In this document: positions 48,621 to 59,410 of the stretch, piece after piece
How the letters are laid out: each line of letters opens with the position of its first letter
Numbering within the stretch: position 1 is the stretch's first letter
Assembly: GCF_051020955.1 (NCBI RefSeq)
Contig: NC_135029.1
Span: 3,434,001-3,498,000 of the forward strand
Direction of reading: 5' to 3'
Length of the DNA: 64,000 bases
Origin: Megalopta genalis
Lineage: Eukaryota > Arthropoda > Insecta > Hymenoptera > Halictidae
Translations under genes and position numbers: made by a program
The notes under the pieces: model-generated
The model's database searches: none
Told to the model about the DNA's origin: nothing
What the model saw: the letters and a program-made list of their open reading frames with translations, nothing else

Positions 48621-48825
48621 AACTTCGAGAAAAATGGCTGGTCCTTTTATTTTGTACGATCTGTGCGCACTTGCTGCTAGAATAAATATTCATTTATCGC
48701 TTTTCTGGTTAGATCGACAGCTGTGATTAGCCTTTGAATGTTTTGGAAAATATAATCGTTATATTGCGAAAACTTTATTCAAATTTTCATCGTCACGCGT
48801 CATTTTACAACAATCAGGATCAAGG

Positions 48826-49330
48826 AAACATTTCTTTCGTCAACTAAACGATCACTGTTGTAGAAAGAAAATATAAATGCAATTAGATCTTATTAATTTA
48901 GACGTTTTGCTGCAATTTAAGAATATGCACATGCTGTGAACGCATAAAGTTCGCAGCCTACTAACGAATATATTAAAATTTTGATAAATGAACTTTGTAC
49001 ATTATATTATAATTGCATATTATACATACTGTATACTAGTAGAAATAATTAATTAAGGAATAAAGAAAATAAACGGAATTGAAGAAAAGTCTCCTTTGTC
49101 AACTAAAAGATTACTCTCCCAGTAGAAAGAAAATAAAGATCTGCAGATTATTAATCATAGTGGAAGTATCCTTTTTGACAGAACCTCTGCAAAAAGATGC
49201 GCCGAACAAAAATTCTAAAAATAAGCGCCTTTGTAAATATGCCATGTAAAAATAGAATTGTTTCTGTCTTTCAAGCCGTGTTACTAAAGATTCGAATGAA
49301 AAGGAAATTAGGTGTAATGAATATTAGGTT
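48826..49330 (+). repeat. Dispersed repeat family P, copies 2 and 3 in tandem
   Basis: 48826-48910 holds TTTCGTCAACTAAACGATCAC and a TTAGATCTTATTAATTTAGA block. 49090-49330 repeats the TTTGTCAACTAAAAGATTAC block and adds AAAATTCTAAAAATAAGCGCC. TTCGCAGCCTA near 48955-48965 resembles an inverted hAT-like end. Confidence 0.5.
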
Positions 49331-50051
49331 GTTTTTGTCGCACACATATTATACAGTCGCTGTACTGAGAATTTTCATTACAAAAATTTCACTATATGTT
49401 TGTGTAACTAAGAACTGTTGTAGTGTTCGAAGAAGGTGATGATTTAATGGAACGATATCTTGAAAATGCAGTACACATGCTAACATTTTTCAAATCGAAT
49501 TTACGCAAATTTTACGTTTTGTTGCGGTGTACTTAAAATTTCTCCGTTTTGTAAGCTCATGCGGCGTTCATATTTTCAGCTTTAATGCTATTGTTATTAG
49601 TTTCAAAGTCCGTTGGTTTATTTTAGGGTATTCTAAATTGCAGACATACCTCAAGCCTAGGAATTTCGTGTTTTCTGTACTGTATCACGAAATACATCAT
49701 CGTCAATCTCAAATGATGTCGGATTAAATAATTAATCTTAACGTTTCGCGATACAAATTTCCTTTATAATAAAAACGATCAAATCACTCTTCATGTGAAT
49801 GAGATAATACAACATTTTCTGTGTAATAAATATTGTATGTAACATAACTATTTGTGTTGCATTAGCAGATAATATTATATTTCAATAATCATAAAGTTTA
49901 AACGATTATATAGGACCATCTATTCACATAGATTCATTGTTGTATTTTTAAATTTGATATTCTTAATCTTATTCAATGAAAAATGTCGTTAACTAATTTT
50001 TTATCTTTTAATTGTATATATATATATACAAAATTGAATCAAAAACAAATC

Positions 50052-50296
50052 TTCGTAATCCGGATTTATATGAGAGATATTTTTAAGACAACAAAATCAA
50101 ATCTATCGTCATTTTGAAGTACCAAAATTGAATCAAAAACAAATTTTACATTACCCAATTTTTTTCATAAAGTAACACATTAAATATTATAGAAGATATT
50201 CTACACTATTTAGTTAAAATTATATATATATCAAAATGACGATAGATTTGATTTTGTTGTCTTAAAAATATCTCTCGTATAAATCCGGATTACGAA
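50052..50296. repeat. Near-perfect inverted repeat, 66-bp arms
   Basis: The left arm 50052-50117 and right arm 50231-50296 are reverse complements with one mismatch seen. The arms begin TTCGTAATCCGGATTTATA. The loop carries short AT runs and a copy of AATTGAATCAAAAACAAAT, which also lies just left of the structure near 50032. Confidence 0.9.
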
Positions 50297-51257
50297 CATT
50301 TAGAACATTACTTCACATAACTTGAAACTAGTTACAAGGATAAACGTAACCGTGTATAACTACAATATTATTCGTGTAAAAGCATAGCAAAGTAAAATTT
50401 AGTTATTCACATACATTACAATGATTAATGAAAATAAATTGTAAATACTACAAATATAATTTGTAGGAAAGTTAACATTATCAACCAGAAGTCTTTACTT
50501 TGAGGAATATTTCTCCCGGTACGTAATGCTTTCTAATTATAGTGTCAATTATATTAATTTTCCAGTAACACAATTAAACGCTCACTCGTTTGGAGCTGTA
50601 TGGACACAAGCCTTCGTATTTTCATCTGTTGTTTGCTCGTGACGGGTTTTTCCACTCCTAACAGTTTTCATTGAATGCATAGCGGAGATAAAGTAGAAGA
50701 ATGCCATACATTATTGAAATGGCCCACGAAATTAGTATGAATTCATACGAATTATTTCGTAATTTCAAACTTTCCAGCAGTACGCCCGGAAGGTAACCGA
50801 GTAAACAGTACACTTGTAGAAAAAATTAGGTAGCATTTAATTAAAACTTTTCATTTTCACGTTCAGTTTAACGTACGATATGAAAGATATCCTCACCATT
50901 TTAAAGTTTACGGAATAAACGTTGCGAAAACGTGTGCTACTGCTACTTTGTTATTATCATTTTAATTATAATTAATTATTAGTATCTATTTATTAATTGT
51001 ATTCATTATTAATAATTCCTTAAGATCGCTGATAGTTGTATCATATAAACAAAGTATAACGGTAAATAAATGAATTATCTCTCATTTGATGTTTGCAAAA
51101 TATATTTAACGTAAGCATAATATATACGCTTAGAGCACTAATAAGAGATGTTTATATTATTACTCGAATTTGATGGAAAATACAATTGAGAAAAATACAC
51201 ATTAGTAAATCATAATGTAAAAGAAAACACATTGCAAAAATGAACGAAGACGTGTAT

Positions 51258-51260
<3 letters not shown>

Positions 51261-51315
<55 letters not shown>

Positions 51316-51323
51316 GCACGCAC
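51261..51323. repeat. (CA)n microsatellite
   Basis: About 26 CA units are followed by CGCACGCACGCAC. It stands in plain AT-rich intergenic DNA. Confidence 0.95.
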
Positions 51324-52999
51324 AAATTATTTTATATATATAACTGTCTTTCTTTAAAGTGCAACTTCAAATTTTCGGTTATGGATTTTACACACGGCAA
51401 TGGAATTCCATTCTTGTAAACAAATTAAATCGTATATACAATTCGTGTTAATTATACATTCCTAATGAAAATAATATTGCGTACATATAAAATAGTATTT
51501 TCTTATAAATTCAATTGCAATATATTAAAATGTAACAACAACCTGTATTTAATGTTCGAATGAATGTAAAATTTATGTCAATTGCGACGATGTTAGGAAA
51601 TTCTGCTGAAGCGTCAATTGCAGTATTTAGTGGCTATTCGAGCAGATACGAAATACAAACATTTGGTCTCTGTACGTTTGTCGCATATTGCGCTCGGCAG
51701 GTACGTATTTATAGGTCTCTTCAAAATAGTTTCAGAGCAGTTGCAAAGACCGTAGAAATTCGCGCGAATTCACGCGTGTAGGGCATCATATGTATGGCTA
51801 TATTTCATCTTTCAAGTTTCTGCTAAGATTCCAACTAATGAACAATTTAATGGTCGCGGCGCTGTACAGTTTGACGGATCAGTTCATCGAGAAATTCGAA
51901 TTACTAACTATTATTATTTGTAAGAATAACATACATTGTAAATTGTAAAAATCTAAATAGAAATAATTTAAGGACAACGGTAATTTCTTGGCTCTCGATA
52001 TGCCAATTTTAAATAAATGTTAAAAATTAGGTGATTTTCACGAATTTTTTAAGAAATTATGAAATGGTTAATTTTTAAACATTTGGGGTAATTTATCTTG
52101 TACTCAAGGATTGCCATTAATTTTTTCGTTGAAAAATATCTGGTAGAAATGGATCTATGTAAACATTTACCTGAGATTTCACCACGGTAGGTGTAAATAT
52201 AGTGTGCCCTTTGCAGTTTTTAATTTTGATCAGAAACAAATACACGAATGGTATTCTTAATCCTCATATCTTTCTGTTGATGAAAAAAGGTTTGAAAAAG
52301 AATAAAATTGACAAATTATGTTTATGCTAAAAATTGTTCACTTTATATATTTTTTAAAAATATTTTGCACAGTATATCTACCTGTAGGATGTTACTAACG
52401 ATTAAAGCAAAAATAGTCGCTTTATGAAGATGGTAAGTCGGACTCTCTAATTAACTAGAATAAAAGAATCAAACTCTACTATAATGAAAGTATATTGAAC
52501 TCAATATTACAAAAGAGTTATTATAGCATATTACAAAATAACCCAATAAACATTATACGACTTTTGAAAGTAACTCTTTCAACTCCCGATTTTTGCCGTC
52601 CTAATCGAGAATTTGATTAGAACATTGTTCTATTTATTCCACTCAATTAGAACTTTGTTTGAAATCAGGAGCCGTAACTGTGTCAACAAAACTGCGCATC
52701 TTTATGCAAAATAAAAAATGTAAAAATTGCCAAATACCACCTTTCGTTCTACAATTATTTTCACAAGTTGAATGCAATATATTGACATTATTAATTTCTT
52801 TTAATCCATTCGTTGGTTTAAATTTAATGTACCCGTTCCTGTCGATGATCCTCGCGCAATGACTATCAGTAACCAAAACACTTAATCTGTCGTACAAATT
52901 GCAATCATATGATTTTTCAAGAAATTGTCTCGACATTCCGTTATTAATATTCCAAACACAATATTCTGTCCAATCAGCACCGAAGAAATCAATAATAAA

Positions 53000-54350
53000 T
53001 ATCGCCATTTCGCAAGAAGCCAAGCGAGATCGCTCGGTGAGCAAGTACGGTCTGATTCGTAGACGGTTTATCATTCGGCAACGGCATCGGTACTGCGATC
53101 GCAGTGTCGTTTCCATCGGCGGCAGATAAATCGGGAATAAATTTATATCGCTGGAGACAGAGCGGCGGATAGTTCGCGGTTGAAAATAACCCGTGGATCG
53201 GTTACGGTCACCAGCCAGTTCGAGTGATTAATTAAGCGTTCCGGGGGCGAGATCGGTAAGAAGAACTGGCTTACTGGAAATGATAATTGGTGTGGCGGTG
53301 AGGAACGGCCGGTATAGAGAAGCCGTAGTATGTAGAGAAAACGGATTCGCAAGTAGGTATGGGAGGTGGAGGACACCCCCCGGGACGGTAACAGTGTATA
53401 CGCGTACCGCTCTCGGCATACAATGCATCTCCTTGGCCCTCACCCCTCCCGGAATCCTGATCTTTCGGTTGAACCGACGTATTACTTATTTATTAGGACC
53501 GTGCCCGGGTGGTCCGCGACATGACGGAATCGATTACGCGAATTCGCGGAACTGGCCTTCCGGCCCGAGTCCCTTCGGAATTATGCTTCCACTCCTTCAG
53601 ATTCGGTCCTCTTCCCTGCTGCCTCCTCCTTTAGATCCTTTCGTTTCTCCGTCTCCTTCCGACTGTCCCTTTCTCGCGATCCCTCTCCCTCTCTTCTCTG
53701 GCCAGAACCTTCTCCTACCTTTTTCGAACTTGTACCGTATACACCCGCCACCCTCGTTCTTCTTTCGTCGTCTATCGTTCTCCCTCTCTCTATCGCGGGT
53801 CGAGGGATCGCGGCCTCTCTGTCACTCCCCCTTTTGCCGAACGGCCGGGAACGTCCGACATGGCCCCGACGGATGCTAACGTTCCGGCTTATTATGTAAT
53901 CAGAATAACAATAATTGTTTCGGAACCTTCGACTGCTCATCAATCCGGGTGACAGCCGGTTGCCCCCGGCTACGTGCGGCCGTCGCTCGTTTAGCGATCC
54001 GTGGATAAGGATCAGAGGGCGGTAGGCTTCGCGGAGCTTCGAATTATCTCCGCCTTTGCGAGCTTTATCGTTTTCTCGCGAGTTATGGCCCTCCTCTCGT
54101 TCACGAAGAGTATATACCGAAGGATGGAACAGGTCCCGTGTGCCCGCGGAGAAAATTAGTACGTCGATATTCGAGCCAAGGCTGTTCCGACATCATTTTT
54201 CCGCGGCTCCTACGGATCTACACTGTCCGCGCTAAGTACTTTATGCACAGCCTCCTCTATTCCATCGAATTTCGAATTGTTTCGCGGAGTTTTTGCGTAG
54301 AGTTGCACGTTCCACGGCGGAGTATCCGGTCTAGATAGCTGGCCAAGATT
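53000..54350. other. GC-rich island without a supported gene
   Basis: A 1.35-kb block of near-balanced to GC-rich sequence with frames up to 199 codons on + and 120 on -. None has a recognisable domain, and the codons look like composition artefacts. It is a candidate conserved regulatory region or distal promoter. Confidence 0.35.
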
Positions 54351-54659
54351 ATTGTAGTCGTTTTCATGGAACCAACAGTGCGGGTGAAATGAACATTATA
54401 TTTTTATTATTTTTATTTTTTTATAAAAAATAATTATATCATTTTTATTATTTTATTAATCCTTGGCAGATCTTTCTGATATAAATACCTATCAGTTGCT
54501 GTACAAAGTTGTATTGAAATAAACATCGTTATACTGCTGAGAAATTTTGATAGGAATTAGAAAAATAAATAAAAGATTTTGTGTTTTTATTCGTGCATTT
54601 TACACGATTAAAGATAATAATTCAGTTTTAAAGAATCAAATACGCGATTAAATTGTAGC

Positions 54660-54907
54660 TAGACTGTGGATCTGTGGTTTATGTGAGAAAAATGCAAAAC
54701 TGCAATTGGAAAAAGTAGAAAAATGTTTGAAAAGAATCGAGGAGCATACTTTCGACTTACTGGAGGTGTCACCAATAAGAAATCATTCCTAAATATTATT
54801 ATATATATTATTATAATATTATATATATTATTATAATATTATTATATATATTATATTATTATATAAACAGCTGAAGGAAATTTTTATTTTGCAATATCCG
54901 CAGCCTA
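54660..54907 (+). mobile_element. hAT-like miniature element, copy F, with 7/8 target duplication
   Basis: The left end is TAGACTGTGGATCTGTGG; the right end is TTTTGCAATATCCGCAGCCTA in two parts (TTTTGCAATAT, CCGCAGCCTA). Flanks ATTGTAGC and ATTGTAAC match at 7 of 8 positions. The interior has an ATATT repeat. Confidence 0.75.
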
Positions 54908-55574
54908 ATTGTAACAATTATATATTATCTAAACGAGATTATAAGTACTATAACACTATCTCCATTTATTACACGAATTTCATGCAATTTTCTTTGACAT
55001 ACAAGTGAGCATAATTTATTAATACGTGGTATATTTACAAATGATGTGATTGGATAATTTGGAGATGTAAGAGAAGCTAATTCGTATAATATAATTGCAG
55101 TGATTCAGTAGTGTATTTAACCAAAATACGATTATCATATCGTCTATAAATATTTTCTCTCACATATGTCAATCGTTCAATCATACCAATTTATGTTGTG
55201 AACGTACTATGTTGATAAAAATAACCCCACAACACGTTTTATGGAATGCAATATAACTCACTGAATTATCGGCGATTTTTAATACGACTAATCACAAACA
55301 CTAATCAGCAAACGAAGAACATAGTATTTACAGGAAAGCAAAATACAAACTTACCTAGAGAAGACTTCTGTAAAGAAGAAAGTTTAACAGTAATTTAGAG
55401 ACTACTTAAGAGAGAAACGATATCACAAACATTCTTTTGTAAGTGATTCTTAAGTGATTCTTTGTAAGTGATTTTTTGTAAATGAATCATACCTAAAATT
55501 TGATTAAAAGTTATCTGTTCATTGTTCTCTATTACGTGAAAATAATATTATTACGGAAACTTCGGTACAATATT

Positions 55575-55812
55575 TGAGCCGTTTATTTTGAAAGTGGCAT
55601 AAGTCACTTTGTTTTTAAGTCGATATATTTAAGGGTTTACGTTTTAACACGTTTAAAAATATGGATGCTAACTTTTGAGAAGATTTACTTGTATTTGTTA
55701 TCTCGGGATACTGATATTTTTCTCAGTATAAATAATTTCGTACAAACATTAAAAAATCACCACTTTTCATTACGGTAAAGTGACTTATGCCACTTTCAAA
55801 ATAAACGGCTCA
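55575..55812. mobile_element. Miniature element with perfect 36-bp terminal inverted repeats
   Basis: 55575-55610 and 55777-55812 are exact reverse complements, beginning TGAGCCGTTTATTTTGAAAG. The 166-base interior is AT-rich and non-coding. The superfamily is undetermined because no clear target duplication is visible. Confidence 0.8.
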
Positions 55813-55817
55813 TTTAA

Positions 55818-56058
55818 CACGTTCCGTGCCACGTGTACCATCGATGGTACACGCTTGCATGTTTACTTAGTGAACTGAACAAATTGTTTACAAGAAATTT
55901 AGAACCGAAGAATCAATTTCCACCGCAAGAATGGTCGTTGATAAGTTTTTGTTACGTTGTTATGTGTACAAGAATTAATAATTGCACGTAATACATCAAG
56001 TTTTAGTAAAATATCAAAGTGTGAAGATTCGAGTAAAAAAAGCTCGGCACGGAACGTG
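55818..56058. mobile_element. TTAA-flanked miniature element with CACGTTCCGTGCC ends (241 bp)
   Basis: TTAA lies at 55814-55817 and 56059-56062. The ends are CACGTTCCGTGCC and its exact reverse complement. A palindrome ACCATCGATGGT lies just inside the left end. It abuts the preceding 36-bp-end element. A piggyBac-type target is inferred from TTAA. Confidence 0.75.
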
Positions 56059-57627
56059 TTAACTATCTAATTTTCTACCCAGAAATATTTATACGTCATG
56101 GAAGATAGAACGCTTCACTGTGTTTATAACATGGTAGATGCCCAACTGATGCGAACTGTTGATATGATTATTTATTGCTTCTAAGGAATCAATATGCACG
56201 ATGACCTCTATGATTCATTACTTTTTTCATCGAGATTTCAATGTTCCAAATCATGTGCTATTAATCGATGACCGATTTGATAATTAAGGGGCACTGCTGT
56301 ACACATTTTTCCATTGAATTTGGCTATTATATCATTATAAGTTTTTCTCGTATTTTTGATCGATTAAAGATATCGATGTTGAAAATTTTGCTCTAAAATC
56401 GACAGTTTTGTAATCATTAAGTAGAAAAATATAAACATGTATTCAAATCCATGGCTCAATGACTACTGCAAATGTTTAAGTATTATTGTCATCTCGTATT
56501 AACAATGTAAAATTGAATTAGGGTTACCATGATAATTAAAAACTTTATTGAGAGTAATGTGTACTTACATTGAAATTGCAAGAATTGTCTATTGTTAATA
56601 ATTACCCGATTAAACCCACATTTTATGTTTATATCTTTTTCACAGGTGTACTATTTCCATCCACATAGCAATTCTTTGACGATGTGATCTACATATGAAA
56701 AATTGGTTTAGAAAATTGTAAACACTATTACATATATATTATTATAATTAATTACTTTATTATTATATTATTTGTATTATCAACTGTGCATATAAATATA
56801 ACTCATTTGTCTTCTATTGTTTAATTTATTATTATCTCGGCACGCTTATGTTGAGAGTGATAAAAATGATTAGAATATCTCTACATGCAAATATGTACGT
56901 CCATAAGTGCACATTGTATTATTATATGTATCTCCTGGTAAATCTTTGACAGCAGAACTTTGTTAATTAAAAGTGATAAAGCTGTAATGAATATCACTAG
57001 GGTAATAAAAAATATAATATATAATAAAATATTAATACACAACAAGTAAGTCAATGACAAATGTGTGTATCAATAGAAAAATCAATTTTTTATACAATAT
57101 ATGCATATATACTTAGTTAAATTATTTTTTATTTATTCTACATTTAGTAAAATTATTAAATGTGGTTTCTACAGTGTTATGAAGTAAGAACTTTTTGTTT
57201 AGCAAGCTTCTGATAACCTTTATTTATAAAAAGAATGATTTTGATATCTTTATTTCGTCCACATTTGTATTTATCTTTAAATTATTGGAATTCCAAATTA
57301 CATTTAAATGACTTTTCTATGAAATATTAGAGAGGCAAGATAAACGAAACTGATGCTTTTAGTTGCCATTCAATTGAAACATGTTCACCATGTTATTATT
57401 TACTAATCTCTAGATACTGAATTTTAATGCACAAGGAAAATGTAACACCTCAAAATTCATTAAACACATCATCTACTGTTTTGCATTTTATCTATCCATT
57501 TACGTCGTGAACGTATAAAATCCAGTCAGCTAATTTCTAACATCAATGACGGCAATTATTTCTGTGCTGTAAGAAAAAACGCCGCATGTCACAGTTTTAA
57601 CAAAAAGTTTTGCGCATTACTTGCGCT

Positions 57628-57680
57628 GTAGTATGTAGGATTTATGCATTTATAAAAAAAATCATGGAAACAAATTCGAT
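57628..57680 (+). mobile_element. Solitary left end of the hAT-like family
   Basis: TAGTATGTAGGATTTATGC followed by ATTTATAAAAAAAATCATGG aligns with the left ends of copies C, D and G. No right end was found within 300 bases. Confidence 0.35.
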
Positions 57681-58362
57681 AGGCTTAACAAAATAATGGA
57701 ATTTAGAACGATCAAAATTTTGCGGCGTTAATATTTCGAAAGTGAAAATGTATGACATGCAGCATCTTTTCTTGCAACCACAGATTTATACTTTGTATCG
57801 AAGCATGGGTATATTTGAAACAACAACACTGACATATTATTACAAGTAACATGTTATTTTATTCAAGTTAAAATTGAAAAGTTAAGTTCTGCGACATCAA
57901 TTATTTTTTCAGTTCTCTTACATTTAACGGGTCCTAACAAAATAAGGAAGATATGATACAATAGTGAAAAAATTAATTTTAAAATCTGAGTAAAAATAAT
58001 TTCGCCACCCGCGCAATATGGGCGACGTAGTAATTAAAGTGCATATTATTCTGAGGATCATTTCTTTTGTCATATCTGAAATAAAAAAGTAACAGGATTA
58101 TTATAATTCAAAAATTATTTGAAATTGCCATTATTTCAAACGGATTGTTGACATCATTTTTATTTTCAAGTAGCGGCATTGAAAATAACGGTTCGAAACG
58201 AGTGATTTCGAACAATTATTTCTTCTTCTTCTTATCTGAAATAAAATTTGTCCAGGTCTGCTCGATGCTACAAAACTAATAAATCAGTGAAAGGTTGAGG
58301 GTGGGAGGGGGGATAATCGTCGAAGAAACAACACCCCGAACGTTGCAATTGTATGTACAGTT

Positions 58363-58368
58363 TTTATT
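58363..58368 (-). terminator. Possible minus-strand polyadenylation signal
   Basis: On the minus strand AATAAA is followed by TGTACATA (Pumilio-like) and then a GT-rich stretch GGGGTGTTGTTTC 25-45 bases downstream, as expected of a poly(A) site. It would end a minus-strand transcript coming from 59-64 kb or beyond. Confidence 0.3.
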
Positions 58369-59299
58369 GGGGTTAATATAGTAATTCTCATTATCAGGGC
58401 GGGTGAATACGATTGGGTCGTGTGTGTACGTGTGTTTAATCGTGTGTATTTCATTTTAGTCCGAAGAGTGAACGTGGGGTTTAGGTAGCTAGCCTCGTCC
58501 TAGCCTCGTGCGCGCATCAACACCATTTAGTTAGTCTGCATCGTTTCACGTGTGTTCGTAATTATTATTTACCTGTTTTGTTCGTTCGTTCCTCATTAAT
58601 CTCTCTTTGTAAATACTTCATCTAATTTAATTACGTACGTAATAATTCGATTAATTAATAAATCCGTAATAAATCCGTATAAACGTTGAATCGTGTGCGT
58701 GAGTGAACTAGTGGTGCCGGTCCTGTCGTAGGCCCGGCTAGGAAGTCTCTGTAGTAACCAGCGGTAAACGTATCACAAGTCATGTAGCATTCATTTATGC
58801 ATTATCGGCAACGAGTGTTCGAGGTTCGAGGCCCGATTCCCGGTTTCACCAGCGCGCACCGAGATCTCTTGCGGTAGCTGGTTCGTTCAAGAACTGTTCT
58901 CATTATACACCACCGAAGACGGCCGCGCTCTCTTCCTTCACCTCGTCTTAATATAGTGAAAAAAAAGTTCTCTGTCCACCGGCAGAGCAAAGAGACATCG
59001 ACTGCGGGTCCGCAGCCTCTCCGTTTCTGCTTTTTCCTTCCTTTTGCACGCGAACTATTTTAACCCGAACTCCGGTCGATAGTCATCCAATTGTATTTCG
59101 ATTACGCAGCGATGATTACTGGTATGCACTGTACAGAATATGCGCGAAGGCTGCCGGCCTGTGCCGCGTCTGTGCCGAAAATGCACAACGACGACGAAAA
59201 ATTACAAAACGGATCGCTGTTCCAACACGTTCGCGTTGGATTAGGTTGTCTACACTTATTTCGTGAACCGCTTCGTCGACAGACTCCGCTTCGACACAC

Positions 59300-59410
59300 A
59301 GTAAATTCTCCCAAATTTTCCTTCAGCTTGTAAATAAAAATGGACAACATGGACAACAAATTGTTCATTCTTGTTTACAAGCTAAAGGAAAATTAGGGAA
59401 AATGTATTAT
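59300..59410. mobile_element. Hairpin miniature element with AGTAAATTC ends, copy 1
   Basis: The left half AGTAAATTCTCCCAAATTTT, then CCTTCAGCTTGTAA, pairs with the right half TTACAAGCTAAAGGAAAATT, then AGGG. The pairing continues into the centre (GGACAAC..GTTGTCC-like), so nearly the whole 110 bases can fold on itself. Confidence 0.6.

Noticed and set aside
53280..53879. 199-codon open frame in the GC-rich island
   Set aside because: GC-rich DNA has few stops; the opposite strand is also open and the residues show no domain or coding-like pattern.
58800..58860. tRNA-like T-loop sequence (GGTTCGAGGCCCGATTCCCG)
   Set aside because: The upstream bases cannot form the acceptor, D and anticodon arms of a tRNA on either strand.
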